Shown here in pieces: positions 1-10,679 of a stretch of DNA of 64,000 bases. The DNA is from Clostridium sp. (GTDB lineage: Bacteria > Bacillota_I > Bacilli_A > Acholeplasmatales > Anaeroplasmataceae): NCBI GenBank assembly GCA_022010015.1, contig CP091735.1, forward strand, positions 558,001 to 622,000, read 5' to 3'. The notes beneath the pieces were generated by a model. That model had not been told where the DNA came from. It did not search any database and was given only the letters and a program-made list of their open reading frames with translations. The stretch's first letter is position 1. Each line of letters begins with the position of its first letter. A program made the translations under genes and the position numbers.

Positions 1-150
1 AGTTGACTTACCACATCCTGATGGTCCTAAAAGTCCAATTAATTTTCCATCAGGTATTTCAATGTCTAAGTTATCAACAGCTCTAACTTCTGACTTAGTT
101 TTTCTTATTCGTGAAAAACCTTGGTAAGATTTTTTTAAAACAACTTTCAT
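1..150 (-). CDS. ABC transporter ATP-binding protein, N-terminal part
   Basis: Only the first 50 codons lie in the window; the gene runs off the left edge. The start at 150 is preceded by a strong ribosome site (GGAGGAAACAAT). Walker A reads GPSGCGKST at residues 42-50, after a sequence of the type AVDNLDIEIPDGKL that leads into the nucleotide-binding fold. It must energise import or export by a membrane partner lying outside the window. The sequence resembles sugar or polyamine importer ATPases, but with so little visible the substrate cannot be given. Confidence 0.85.
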   Translation of the reverse strand, partial: MKVVLKKSYQGFSRIRKTKSEVRAVDNLDIEIPDGKLIGLLGPSGCGKST

Positions 151-374
151 ATTGTTTCCTCCATATAATTATAATTATTTATTTATGAGTTCTCTTTATT
201 AGTTTTTACAAAATAATAATTTCTATTATTCCTCTTAAAAACAAATTTATTCGTTCAATTAAATTATAACACGATGAAGAAAAATATGACAATAAAAAAA
301 CATTTTTTTAATACTATTTTTTTGCTGATTTTTTTACAATAATTTAAAAAAACAAGTAAATTATACTTAACAAA

Positions 375-411
375 TAAAAAAAGGTATACCTGCTCAAAAC
401 AAGTATACCTA
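375..411 (-). terminator. Terminator after asnS
   Basis: Inverted repeat AGGTATAC / GTATACCT (382-389 and 403-410). On the minus strand it is followed by a run of T. It sits about 17 bases past the inferred asnS stop codon. Confidence 0.75.
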
Positions 412-426
412 TTATCATTATAAATA

Positions 427-1810
427 TTAATATTCGCAATTTTTTTAGGAGTTCTTGGGAAAGGAATAACATCTCGAATATTTTCAACGCCTGTTAGATA
501 TATAAGTAATCTTTCGAATCCCATTCCAAAGCCAGAATGAACGCATCCACCATATCTACGAGTATCTAAATACCAATCGATACCATCCTTACTAACATTA
601 AGCTCCTTCATTCTTTCAAGTAGCTTATCAAGATTTTCCTCTCTTTGAGATCCACCCATTAATTCTCCAGCATGAGGAACTACTAAATCAACAGCAGCAA
701 CAGTTTTATTATCATCATTAACCTTCATATACCAAGCTTTAATTTCTTTAGGCCAATTAGTAATAAATACTGGTCCATTAAAATATTCAGTAATATATCT
801 TTCATGCTCCTTAGAAATATCATCCTCATATGTAGGTGCAAATTCCCATTTAACAGGTGCCTTCTTTAAAATATCAACAACATCATGATGACTAATTCTT
901 ACAAATTTTGAATTCAAAATTGCCTCTAATTTAGAAATTAGGCCCTTTTCTACAAATTGATCACAAAATTCAATTTCAGCCTTAGCATTATCTAATACAT
1001 ATTTAATAACAAACTTTAACATTTCCTCTTCAATATCCATTAGACCCTCTAAATCACAAAATGCCATTTCTGGTTCAATCATCCAAAATTCATTAGCGTG
1101 AGTTTGAGTATTAGAGTTTTCAGTTCTAAATGTTGGACCAAAGGTGTAAATATCTGCAAAAGCCATTGCAAAGGTTTCACCCTGTAATTGACCTGATCCT
1201 GTAATCCAAGCCTGCTTACCAAATAAATCCTTTGAGAAATCAACATGCTTATTCTCATCAAGTGGTAAATGATTCATATCAAGAGTTGTTATTTTAAACA
1301 TTTGATCAGAGCCTTCACAATCAGCACAGGTAATAAGGGGCGTATGAACATATAGATATCCACTTGATTGGAAATAAGTATGAACAGCCATAGCTGCCAC
1401 ACTTCTTATTCTAAATACAGCATTAAATAAATTTGTTCTTGGACGCAAGTGAGCATATTCTCTTAAAAATTCTCTTGTATGTCTTTTAGGCTGAATAGGA
1501 TAATCCTCACCACAATCACCAAGCATAGTAATTTCACTAGCGTGAATCTCTAAAGGCTGCTTATTATTAGGGGTTAAAACAACCTTACCAGAAATGCTTA
1601 CTGAAACACCAGTTCTAAATTTAGATACTTCTAAAAAAAATTAGCAAGCTTATTATCATAAACAACCTGAATATTTTGAAGGGTTGAGCCATCATTAACA
1701 TTTAAAAAGCCAAATTGGGCTTGAGCTCTATTAGTTCTAATCCAACCACAAATAAATATTTCCTTTTCTTCCTTTAATGTAAGTAATTCTTTAATATGAT
1801 CTCTTTTCAT
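427..1810 (-). CDS. asnS: Asparaginyl-tRNA synthetase
   Basis: Charges tRNA-Asn with asparagine in the cytoplasm. The N-terminal OB-fold anticodon-binding part is seen as EIFICGWIRTNRAQAQFGFL. The class II core follows: motif 2 around FRTENSNTQTHANEFWMIEPE (split by a Gln/His linker) and motif 3 GFGMGFERLL. Restored length is about 460 residues, normal for the family. Two breaks sit at homopolymers. At 1633-1640 an 8-base run (6 expected) splits the N-terminal domain. At 441-447 a 7-base run (5 expected) turns the usual ending IPFPRTPKNCEY into a false tail that reads on to 264. Start at 1810 follows GGAGG. A T-box leader precedes the gene. Confidence 0.95.
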
Positions 1811-1833
1811 TTTAATAAATCCTCCTTATGAAA

Positions 1834-2095
1834 TAAAAAAATCCTTAGATAAAAATCTAAGGACGAAATATTCGCGGTGCCACCTTAGTTCAGGATAAAA
1901 TCCTGCCCTCAATTAAGCCCTTAACGCAGGCATACGAATGGTTCTACTTAATTTCTTCCATCACTCAAAGCTGTTAAAAGACTAAGAATCTATTTATTTT
2001 CACCAACCATAAACTCTCTAAAAGTTACATCTTAGCTTTCTTCTTATCAACGTTTGTTAATATTTTTACCCCAAACTAGCAAATAAATCAATTAC
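1834..2095 (-). promoter_or_regulatory. T-box riboswitch leader of asnS
   Basis: The minus strand carries the T-box signature AAGGTGGCACCGCG (1873-1886). A terminator follows: TCCTTAGAT / ATCTAAGGA at 1842-1863 with a T run at 1834-1841. Further upstream are Stem I elements: AGAGAG followed by GGTTGGTGAAAA. Uncharged tRNA-Asn would pair with the specifier and with the T-box bulge, favouring the antiterminator. An AAC triplet occurs in the expected part of Stem I (GTAGAACC), which fits Asn, but I did not fold the RNA to prove the register. Confidence 0.93.
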
Positions 2096-2161
2096 AATTT
2101 GTTAAAAAAATGCTTTTGTTTTTTTATTTCCAAATTATATTATAATATTACTGGTGATTAT

Positions 2162-2720
2162 ATGAGTGATTTAACAAAAAAAGCAATTGCATTTGCCTTT
2201 AAGGATTTATTATTAGAAAAGCCCATGTCAAAAAAATTACAATTACTGATATTACAAATAAATGTGGTATTAATAGACAAACATTCTATTATCATTTTTT
2301 AGATCTACCTGATTTAGTAGAATGGATTTGCCTTGAAGACGCTGACGATGCCTTGAAAAATAATAAAACCTACGATACCTGGCAGGAAGGCTTTCTTTCC
2401 ATATTTGAATTAATTAAGAAGGATAAGCCATTCATCTTAAACATTTATCATAATGTTTCCCTAGAAATATTAGAAAACTATCTTTATCGATTAGTCTATC
2501 CTTTATTATTAAATGTAGTAAAGGAAAAAAAGCTAAAGGCTATACCGTAAGAGATGAGGATTTAGAATTTATTGCTAATTTCTATAAATATGCCTTTGTA
2601 GGAATTGTCCTTAATTGGATAAAGACTGATCTAAAGGAGGAACCAAAGGAAATAGTAAATAGAGTAAGCGATTTAACAAGTGGAACCATCGAACACGCAT
2701 TAAATAACTGTAAGCACTAA
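2162..2720 (+). CDS. TetR-family regulator
   Basis: DNA-binding repressor of about 185 residues once two 7-base A runs (2230-2236 and 2525-2531) are read as 5. The helix-turn-helix then reads ITITDITNKCGINRQTFYYHF (residues about 22-42), as in the DhaS/TetR group. The rest is an all-helical ligand domain without recognisable ligand motifs. Its stop is followed by a terminator and then, in the same direction, by oleate hydratase, so control of that gene by fatty acids is a reasonable inference. Start at 2162 follows a weak site (GGTGATTAT). Confidence 0.85.
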
Positions 2721-2721
2721 T

Positions 2722-2755
2722 TACGACATTTTTTTAACAAAGTGTCGTATTTTTT
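2722..2755 (+). terminator. Terminator after the TetR gene
   Basis: Stem TACGACA (2722-2728) with TGTCGTA (2743-2749) and then a T tract. It separates the regulator from oleate hydratase, so the latter needs its own promoter. Confidence 0.8.
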
Positions 2756-2804
2756 CATTTATTGAATTATGTAGAATTTTTTTATACATATCCACTTTTT
2801 TTGT

Positions 2805-2873
2805 TTATTGGCTAACTAGTTACAATGAACTAAAATATAGCCGTAAAGAAAAAAATTATGGAGGTAATAAATT
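2805..2873 (+). promoter_or_regulatory. Probable ohyA promoter with operator-like palindrome
   Basis: A perfect 10-base palindrome TAACTAGTTA (2813-2822) lies about 50 bases ahead of the ohyA start, with an AT-rich TAAAATATA stretch downstream and a ribosome site GGAGGTAATAA. A palindrome here, next to a TetR gene, is a candidate operator. No binding evidence exists in the sequence itself. Confidence 0.4.
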
Positions 2874-4662
2874 ATGTATTATAGTGCAGGAAATTATGAA
2901 GCATTTGCTCATCCTTTAAAGCCTGAGGGCGTAGATAAAAAAAGTGCTTATATTATTGGTACAGGACTTGCTGGCCTATCAGCAGCCTTCTATCTAGTAA
3001 GAGATGGTAGAATGAAGGGCGAGCATATTCATCTACTTGAAAAGCTAGAGCTTGCTGGTGGTAGCTGCGATGGTAGAAAGGACGTTACAAAAGGCTTTTA
3101 TATGCGTGGTGGTAGAGAAATGGATAACCACTTTGAATGTATGTGGGATATGTTCCGTGATGTTCCATCTATTGAAACTCCCGATGTAAGTGTCCTAGAT
3201 GAATATTATTGGTTAAACAAGAAGGATCCAAATTATTCACTATGTCGTGCTACAATTAATCGTGGTAAAAAAATGCTCATACAGATAATAAATTTAATCT
3301 TGATAAAAAAAAGCTGCAATGGAAATTACTAAGCTTTATCTAACTCCTGAAAGTGAGCTTGAGGGAAAAAGAATTGATGAATTCTTTGATGACCATTTCT
3401 GGAATAGTAACTTCTGGTTATATTGGCAAACAATGTTTGCCTTCCAACGCTTTTCATCAGCCTTAGAGATGAAGCGTTATCTTCAACGTTATGTTCATCA
3501 TATTGATGGTCTACCTGATTTTAGTGCTTTAAGATTTACTAAATATAATCAATATGAAAGTATGATTCTTCCTCTTGTGAAGTATCTTGAAGCACATGGA
3601 GTAAAAATCGAATATGGTATTAATGTTAAAAATGTCATTTTTGATCATCAAGGAGACAAAAAGATTGCTAAACAAATTATTTTCGAAAGAAATGGTAAAT
3701 CCGAGGCAATTGACCTAGTTAGTGATGATCTAGTATTTATTACTAACGGCTGCTGTACAGATACATCTTGCTATGGTGACCAGGATCATAAGCCTGATTT
3801 AAGTCAAATTAGAAATGGCTATGGTGAATCATGGGATTTATGGCGTAATATTGCCGCTCAGGATAAGGAATTTGGTAATCCACTCGTATTTTGTAATAAC
3901 GTAGAGCAAACAAACTGGATGAGTGCTACAATTGCTACTAAGAATGAAGAGATAATTAACGCAATTAAAGCAATTTGTAAAAGAGATCCTAGAAGCGGTA
4001 AGGTTACTACTGGTGGAATTGTAACTGTTAAGGATAGTACAGATAATTGGTATTTATCTTGGACAATTAATCGTCAGCCACAATTTAAATCTCAGGATAA
4101 GGATTTAGTTTTAATTTGGGTTTACTCTCTAAATACTAATAAGCCTGGTAACTTTGTTAAAAAACCAATGAGAGAATGTACAGGTCGTGAGGTTTGTATG
4201 GAATGGCTATATCATATCGGTATTAGTGAAGATAAGATTGAAGCATTAGCTACTAACGAAGCTAACACAACAACCTGCTATATGCCATACATCAATGCCT
4301 TCTTCCAACCACGTCATGAAAGCGATAGACCAAAGGTTGTTCCAAATGGTGCAGTAAACTTTGCTTTTGTTGGTCAATTTGCAGAAACTCCAAGAGATAC
4401 AATATTTACAACTGAGTATTCTATTAGAACCGGTATGGAAGCTGTATATACCTTATTAAATGTTGATAGAGCCGTCCCTGAGGTTTGGGGAAGTACATAT
4501 GATGTACGTGAGCTTCTAAGAGCTACATATTATGCAATAGATAAGAAAAAGCTTAATCAAATGCCATTAAGCTTTAAGGAAAAGCAGCTATTAAAGCTTG
4601 TTGTCAAAAAAACAAAAAATACAGATATTGAAAAGCTATTAAAGGAAAGTGGCTTAATTTAG
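2874..4662 (+). CDS. ohyA: Oleate hydratase
   Basis: FAD-dependent enzyme that adds water across the cis-9 double bond of oleic and related fatty acids, giving 10-hydroxystearic acid; it detoxifies unsaturated fatty acids. The dinucleotide fold [21 protein letters not shown] is at residues about 24-44, followed by the GGSCDG and [17 protein letters not shown] segments typical of the family. Two breaks close together, a 7-base A run near 3267-3273 (5 expected) and an 8-base run at 3305-3312 (6 expected), split the gene. Corrected, the joint matches the family without any gap ([20 protein letters not shown]). Restored length is about 594 residues, normal for the family. Confidence 0.95.
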
Positions 4663-4670
4663 ATGAAAAA

Positions 4671-4706
4671 AACACCTGAAGCTCTATCAACTTCAGGTGT
4701 TTTATT
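4671..4706. terminator. Bidirectional terminator between ohyA and the CvpA-like gene
   Basis: Stem AACACCTGAAG (4671-4681) with CTTCAGGTGTT (4691-4701), with A and T runs on its two sides. It serves the convergent genes on both strands. Confidence 0.85.
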
Positions 4707-5430
4707 TACAGAAATAAACCTATTATATTAGCAAGCGTATTATGATTATATAGATATTTGGATAATCTAAATGAGCTTGTAGAAAGCTGCATATCTATAT
4801 CAATAAAATTCCTAACTGCTGCAAATGATGATGTTTGCATTAATAAAGAAACACCAAATAATAAAATATCAACAATCACTAAAAAAATATTAGTCCATAT
4901 AAAATAACACCTAGTGTTCCATCTAAGACCTTTAAAACGGTTGAGCCTTCCTTTAACGCCTTGAAAATAATTTTCAAAATAAAGCAAATAAGAGTCGTCC
5001 CAAAAAACATAACAAAAAATGCAATAGCAACCATTAAGCATTTACTAACATTTTTCAGATATTCCAACTGCAACACTTGCTCCATCAATAGTTACTCTTT
5101 CAGCTATAAACTTACTAATATTTTCAGGAAATCCAATAGCCTTTAATACATCAAGTGCTGTTGCATTACCATCCTGTAAGGCCTCACTTGCTGAAACGTT
5201 ACTATACACCTTATTATATATAGCATTATAAAATATATTATGCTTAATCATAAATGAAGCAAGATCTCTACAAAAAAATTATTGAAAATAAAAAAAGCCA
5301 CATAAAGAATTAGCTAATGATAAAAAAATTTTTTTCAACAAACCCCTTCTTTAAGCCTACAATTATAAAAAAACAATAAAAAAAGAACGACTAAAACAAT
5401 ATCAATTACTCCACAAAATTTAAAATCCAT
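4706..5430 (-). CDS. CvpA-family membrane protein
   Basis: Restored product begins MDFKFCGVIDIVLVVLFLL and has about four hydrophobic segments, including MVAIAFFVMFFGTTLICFIL and GVILYGLIFFLVIVDILLFG, separated by GSTVLKVLDGTLG. That layout (short first helix, Gly before the third helix) is that of the CvpA / colicin V production family, whose role in Bacillota is poorly defined. The central soluble loop (ASEALQDGNATALDVLKAIG) is longer than in the short members. Frames are broken at A/T runs near 4886, 5060, 5270 and 5320. The family call rests on pattern only. Confidence 0.6.
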
Positions 5431-5561
5431 ACATACCACCTTCGATATATGCATTATATCACACAATATTACAAAAATATATGAAAAAAATTATGAGTTT
5501 GTATTATTCTTGCAAAAAAACAATAAAAAAATGATTTATAATGACTTATGGAGATGATTAC

Positions 5562-7358
5562 ATGAATAAAATTGAAGAATTTCAAATACTTTTTGTTTCA
5601 AAAAGAAAATAAATTGCTACATTATTCCTACATCAGATTTTTCATCAAAGTGAATATGTATCCGATTATTTTTAAAGGTAGAGAGTATTTAAGTAATTTC
5701 ACTGGCTCTGCAGGAACCCTTGTTGTCACCCAAAATGATGCAAGAATCTGGGTTCACGGCAGATATTTTATTCAAGCTGAAAAAAACAATTACCTAAAAA
5801 AATATTCATTTAATGAAAATGGGAGCAAAGGGCTTTCCAACAATCGATGAATATTTGAAATCAGTTTTTAAATGATGAAGATACCCTAGCCTTTGATGGT
5901 AGATGTTTAAGTGCTAGTTTCGTAAATAATCTAACTAATACTATTAATAAAAAAATTAATATTATCGATGAAATTGATTTAATCAATGAAATGTGGACAG
6001 ATCGTCCTATACTTCCAGCCACACCTATTTTTATGCTTGAGACCTTCTTTAGTGGTGAAAGCTATCAAAAGCAAAAATAGAACGAATAAGAGAACAAATG
6101 AATTTTTAATAAAGCAACAAATTATCTATTAACATCACTTGAGGATCAAGCATGGCTTTATAATCTTAGAAGTAATGATGTGTTATATACACCTGTATTT
6201 TTTTAGCCTATACACTAATAACTAAAAAAATGATACCATTTTTATATTTAGATCCTAAAAAGCTAACGCCAGAAATTCATAATTATTTAAAGGAAAATAA
6301 AGTTGTTGTTAAGCCATATTTTTGATATTTATGAAGCAATAAAAAAATGTTAGTGGCAAAAACAATTATGGATTTATCAAAGGTAAATTACACCTTATAC
6401 CATTCATTTACAAATAAGGATGATATCATTAATATTCAAAACCCAACACTTTTTAATGAAGGCAATAAAAAAACGATACCGAGATAGCTAATATTAAGCT
6501 TGCTCACATTAAAGATGGAGTTGCTGTTACTAAATTTATGTATTATTTAAAAAAAATAACATTGGTAAACAGGATTTAACAGAAATTAGTGTTTCAAATT
6601 ATTTACAATCACTTCGTGAGGAGCAAAAGGGATTTGTTGAATTAAGCTTCAACACTATTTGTGCCTATAAAGAAAATGCAGCAATGATGCACTATAGTGC
6701 AAGCGAGCTATCTAATGCTAAGCTAGAACCAAATGGATTTTTACTAGTAGATTCTGGTGGCCACTATTTAGAAGGTACAACTGACATCACTAGAACCTTC
6801 GCTTTAGGAGAATTAACTGATACTATGAAGCTTCATTTTACCACTGTTCTTCAATCAGTCATTAATCTTGCGAGTGCTAAATTCTTAAAAGGTATTAGAG
6901 GTATTAATCTAGATATTTTAGCAAGAGGCCCAATTTGGAATTTGGGCATTGACTATAAATGTGGTACTGGTCATGGTGTTGGCTATCTTTTAAGTGTGCA
7001 TGAGGGTCCAAACGGCTTCCGCTATCAAATAGTACCAGAACGAAATGATAGTGCAATTTTAGAGCCAGGAATGATAACAACTGATGAGCCTGGAATCTAT
7101 CTTGAGGGTCAATATGGTATAAGAACTGAAAACGAACTTCTTTGTGTTAAGGATGAATCAACAGAATTTGGTGATTTCCTTTCATTTGAAACTATAACCT
7201 ATGCCCCAATCGATTTAGACGCAATTGAACCTACAATTTTAACTAAGGCTCAAAAGGATTGGTTAAACAATTATCATAAGCAAGTATTTGAAAAAATATC
7301 ACCATATCTATCACCAGATGAGGTAGAATGGTTAAAGAAATACACAAGAGAAATCTAG
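5562..7358 (+). CDS. Xaa-Pro aminopeptidase (M24B)
   Basis: Removes the N-terminal residue from peptides with proline in position two, in the cytoplasm. Two creatinase-like N-terminal domains (FKGREYLSNFTGSAGTLVV near residue 40) precede a pita-bread metallopeptidase domain. Metal ligands are visible in LLVDSGGHYLEGTTDITRTF (both Asp), GTGHGVGYLLSVHEGP (His), DEPGIY (Glu) and RTENELL (Glu). The C-terminal extension PTILTKAQKDWLNNYHKQVF is that of the long three-domain type. The first two thirds carry about a dozen frame breaks, all at runs of 5, 7 or 8 A/T; the catalytic domain from 6684 on is intact. Restored length is about 590 residues. Confidence 0.93.
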
Positions 7359-7365
7359 ATAAAAA

Positions 7366-7395
7366 AATAGAGAAGCAACTTCTCTATTTTTTTCT
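7366..7395. terminator. Bidirectional terminator
   Basis: Stem AATAGAGAAG (7366-7375) with CTTCTCTATT (7379-7388), flanked by A and T runs. It ends the Xaa-Pro aminopeptidase gene and the opposing gene that stops at 7415. Confidence 0.8.
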
Positions 7396-7414
7396 TGCTC
7401 ATTATTTACTTTTT

Positions 7415-8073
7415 TTAAAAATCAATCATTTCTATAAGCTTATTATATTCCTCTATATGGCTTCCCTTTGGAACTATATAATTAGGCTCAACAAATAAAT
7501 TTGTTGACTCATCAAAAGTAAAAAGCCATCATAATATATCTTATCTCCTTGGAAAGCAAAATCAAGGATTTTTTTCTTTAGTAGAATCATCTACTGTATA
7601 AAAAAATTTCAAAGCCAATAAATTTATCGCATTGATCAATTCCCTTTGTTGGTTCTTCATTTTTTTAGTTTCATTAGCTATAGTATCATTATTAGTAAAG
7701 TACTTAGAATAGTCATCAATTACAACTACCTTATAAGCAGTTTTACCTTCAATTTTAATATAACCATGACCAAATCTAACACCTTTTCTATTAAAGCCTA
7801 GGCTAACAAGCTTCTTATCTAATTCATTACTTGTTAATCCCTCATATTTATTTACTGTACATTTTCTAGGCTTAGCCTTATATCTAAAGGTTCTTGCAAT
7901 TGCTGAATTAATAGCCATTGTCATAATGACAAAATCAAGCACCATCAAAGCCATCGGTAAAGTATTCTTCTCACTTCTACTAGTCCATAAAACAAGTAAT
8001 ACTCCTAAAACCAAAGTAATTAAAAAAATACAAGCCATAAATAAATTGCCTTTATTTGTTTTCTTTGCTGCAT
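7415..8073 (-). CDS. Uncharacterised membrane protein, two N-terminal helices
   Basis: Not recognised. The restored product of about 218 residues has two membrane helices (LITLVLGVLLVLW and PMALMVLDFVIMTMAIN), then a soluble part rich in basic and Tyr residues (KAKPRKCTVNKYEGLTSNELDKK) and a segment reading FAFQGDKIYYDGFLLFDEST. I chose the start at 8073 because it overlaps the upstream stop by one base (TAATG), which indicates translational coupling. Frames break at 7-base runs near 7567, 7602 and 8022. The pair with the next gene up looks like a two-gene operon of unknown function. Confidence 0.55.
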
Positions 8074-8645
8074 TATAGTATCTCCTTATCTTTTGCTGCC
8101 ATATCTAAAAAAATATAACTCTAGTGTAATCACTATACAATTTATAATAATCAGGCATTATTCTATGATATTCTAAGACCTTAGTCTTATTTTTCAAATA
8201 ATAATATTTGTCTAAAAATGATTTTTTTCTACTACAAAATTCTTTTTTTAGCATATGTAATAGTTCTTTCACTATTTTCCTCAAATACAATTATTTCAAT
8301 CATTTTAGAATCATTAAATTCATCAAGTGAAAAAAAGCGCCCTCAAAATCTGTTCCCATATTCAAGTCTCTTAAATTCTCATTTGAATAATCAAATTTAA
8401 TAAATTCATCATATGATTGAACAAAAATAATTTTACTAAGACACCCCTTATATCCTTTGGCAAAAACCTTATATGCCTCAGTATTTAACAAGCATACATA
8501 CTTTGAATAGGCTAAATCGTCATATATTTGTTTAATAGGTTTAACATCATAATAGCCAACCCTATTTCTTTTTTTGGTTCTAAATCTTTCTTCTTATTAA
8601 AAAAAACATCAGTGCACCTCCGATTAAAAAAATAATTTTTACCAT
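8073..8645 (-). CDS. Uncharacterised protein with N-terminal membrane helix
   Basis: Not recognised. It begins MVKIIFLIGGALMFF, a single anchor helix, followed by a basic stretch (NKKKDLEPKKRNRVGYYD) and a soluble domain containing KYVCLLNTEAYKVFAKGYKG and SYDEFIKFDYSNENLRDLNM. The C-terminal half is helical and rich in Lys and Tyr (KSFLDKYYYLKNKTKVLEYH). Breaks at runs near 8220, 8240, 8330 and 8600 (8 T read as 6). The stop overlaps the next start (TAATG). The coupled gene also carries N-terminal membrane helices, so the two products probably act together at the membrane. Confidence 0.5.
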
Positions 8646-8752
8646 AAATTAAAAAAATAAATACTAGGAAAAAGAAATAACTTAACATATATATTTGCTT
8701 TTTAAAATTTCAATCAGTTATAATTTAAATATAATTTAAGGAGGAAACACAT

Positions 8753-9773
8753 ATGAAATTACCACCATTTATAAATAAAGGAGATATCATATATTTAGTT
8801 GCGCCATCATTTGGTTGTACAACAGAGCCTTATCATACAAGGCTTAATGAAGCCATAAAAAATTTGAGTGATGATGGATATAAAATTATTATAGGTAGTA
8901 ATTGCTACAACGCTAAGCTACCATATGCTTCCAATACTAAAGAATCACGTGCCAAAGAATTTATGGATGCCTATAAATCAAATGCCAATGTTATTTTCTC
9001 AGTTGGTGGTGGAGAAATGATGAATGAAATTCTTCCCTTTATTGACTTTGAAGAAATTAAAAATTTACCACCAAAATGGTTTGTTGGCTTCTCAGACAAT
9101 ACTAATTTAACATACACACTTACAACAATTGCTCACACAATGAGCCTATATGCAATAAATGCACCTGATTTTTGCTTTCAAGCCTTATAAGGATGCAACA
9201 CTTGATACCTTGCTTTTTATTACAAGGTAAAAAAATATAATATCTGGTTATAAATATTTTGAAAAAGGAAAAAAATAAAAATGACAATCCCCTTGCTCCA
9301 CTAAATTTAACAAATTTAAAAAAACAATTAGAGCATATAATAAGAATTCAGAAATTTCTGGTAGACTTCTTGGCGGAAATTTAGATATTTTTAAGAAACC
9401 TTTGTGGAACAAAAATATGACCAAACAAAAAAATTCATCGAAGAAATCGATGAACCTATAATTTGGTTTTTTTAGAAGCTTGTGATTTATCACCACTTGA
9501 TATTAAAAGAGCAATATTCCAATTAACTGAGGCTGGTTGGTTTAAAACCGCCTGTTGTTTTTTTAATTGGTAGATCACTTTGTATGGATCAAGAAATTTT
9601 TTTGGGGTTAATGCTTATAATGCCTATGATCAATTAAAAGAAATTTCTAATAATGTCTTTTTTTAGATGTAGATTTAGGTCATATGGCTCCTTCTATGCC
9701 AATGATATGTGGTGCTTTAGCAACTATTAAATATAAATCTAAGCATAAGCTTGAAATTATTTATAAATTATAA
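8753..9773 (+). CDS. LD-carboxypeptidase family protein (S66, MccF-like)
   Basis: Serine peptidase of the S66 family, which cuts LD bonds in murein tetrapeptide or inactivates microcin C-type compounds. The catalytic Ser is in GFSDNTN (residue about 127), the catalytic Glu in FLEACDLSP, and the His in DLGHMAPSMPMICGA. The N-terminal motif GDIIYLVAPS is the family start. Restored length is about 335 residues. It is intact to 9187 and then broken at runs near 9187, 9230, 9270, 9320, 9395, 9425, 9470, 9560, 9600 and 9660. Start at 8753 follows AAGGAGGAAACACAT. Cytoplasmic, no signal peptide. Confidence 0.9.
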
Positions 9774-9778
9774 AAAAA

Positions 9779-9862
9779 GCGCCCCAACCACATCACTATA
9801 TAGGCTTAAGGCTGCTACCTTCCGATCCTGACCTGGTTCACCGCAAGTAATTGATTGAGGAC
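9779..9862 (-). ncRNA. ffs: Signal recognition particle RNA, small bacterial type
   Basis: The minus strand contains the conserved domain IV hairpin: GGTGAACCAGGTCAGGATCG, the GGAA tetraloop, and then GGTAGCAGCC. The outer stem pairs CCTCAATCA near the 5' end with TGGTTGGGG near the 3' end, and a T run follows (9774-9778 complement). The length of about 85 bases is the short form without an Alu domain. It assembles with Ffh for cotranslational targeting. The 5' end is placed by the stem and may be a few bases off. Confidence 0.95.
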
Positions 9863-9915
9863 AATAGCTATTGTATCATATTTCTAATAAATATGCAATT
9901 GAAATAGAGGTAATT

Positions 9916-10679
9916 ATGTATAAAAAAATAATTGATTTTTTTATAACTACGCTAAAGAAAAAAATATACAACCCTAGCAGGTAGTCTTTCCTTCTTTTTT
10001 TAATTTTATCGTTTATACCTATAATTTATTTAGCATTAAGTATCTATAATAAAATTATAAATATGCTAAATATGACCATGGAGATTCCCAAAATTTTAGA
10101 AAAAAATATGTAAGCTTTGACTTAAATGCTAAAATATCCATTTTGTTTTTTTAATTACAACGATATATTCATCATCACAATTATTTTTTTCAATTAAGAA
10201 GAGTTGGTGAAATTATTTATAAAACAAAAAAAGAGAAAGAGCAATAAAGCAAAAAGCTATTATCAATATTGATTTCTCTTTTATTTATTTTAATTAGCTC
10301 AGGGGCCTTAATCATATTTAGAATGACCAAGGAAATAATTACAAATATAAACTATTCAGTTGTAATAAATATTTTTCTCTTTCTTATTCATTTATCTTGT
10401 TTTAATCAGCTTTATAATTATCGTAAATCAATATGCAACAACTATTAAATTACACATGCATCAATTAATTTATGGTGTGATTTTTTTAGTGTTGTTTATA
10501 TAACAATTGTATCTATTGGTTATTATTTATATATTATTTTTAATTTCAAACTATGAAGCATTATATGGCGTATTTTTCAACAATAATCGTTAGTTTCATT
10601 TATATATATTTGATGTTTATTGGTATTATTTTTAGGAATAATTATAAATGAAAGAAGAATTACTAATCAACGCTCTTAA
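9916..10679 (+). CDS. YihY/BrkB-like membrane protein
   Basis: Restored from many breaks. It begins MYKKIIDFFITTLKK and continues with a Pro/Ser/Leu helix of the form PLAGSLSFFFLLSFIPIIYL, the recognisable start of the YihY (UPF0761) family. Further helices follow (LFILISSGALIIF, IFLFLIHL) together with QLRRVGEIIYKTKK. The role of the family is uncertain (membrane or secretion functions have been proposed). About 250 residues. The final codons overlap the convergent ABC permease stop by 17 bases. The frame is broken roughly every 60-100 bases at A/T runs, so only the overall assignment is safe. Confidence 0.6.

Noticed and set aside
264..426. A 54-residue C-terminal extension of AsnS rich in Phe, Ile and Lys
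   Set aside because: It arises only because a 7-base A run replaces 5 at 441-447. The conserved family ending NCEY followed by a stop is present in the neighbouring frame, and a terminator lies directly behind it.
4961..5146. Plus-strand open frame opposite the CvpA-like gene
   Set aside because: Shadow of the real minus-strand gene; no ribosome site and no family likeness.
9248..9496. Minus-strand open frame of 82 codons within the S66 peptidase gene
   Set aside because: The plus strand here carries conserved S66 sequence after run correction; the antisense frame is a by-product of AT-rich codons.
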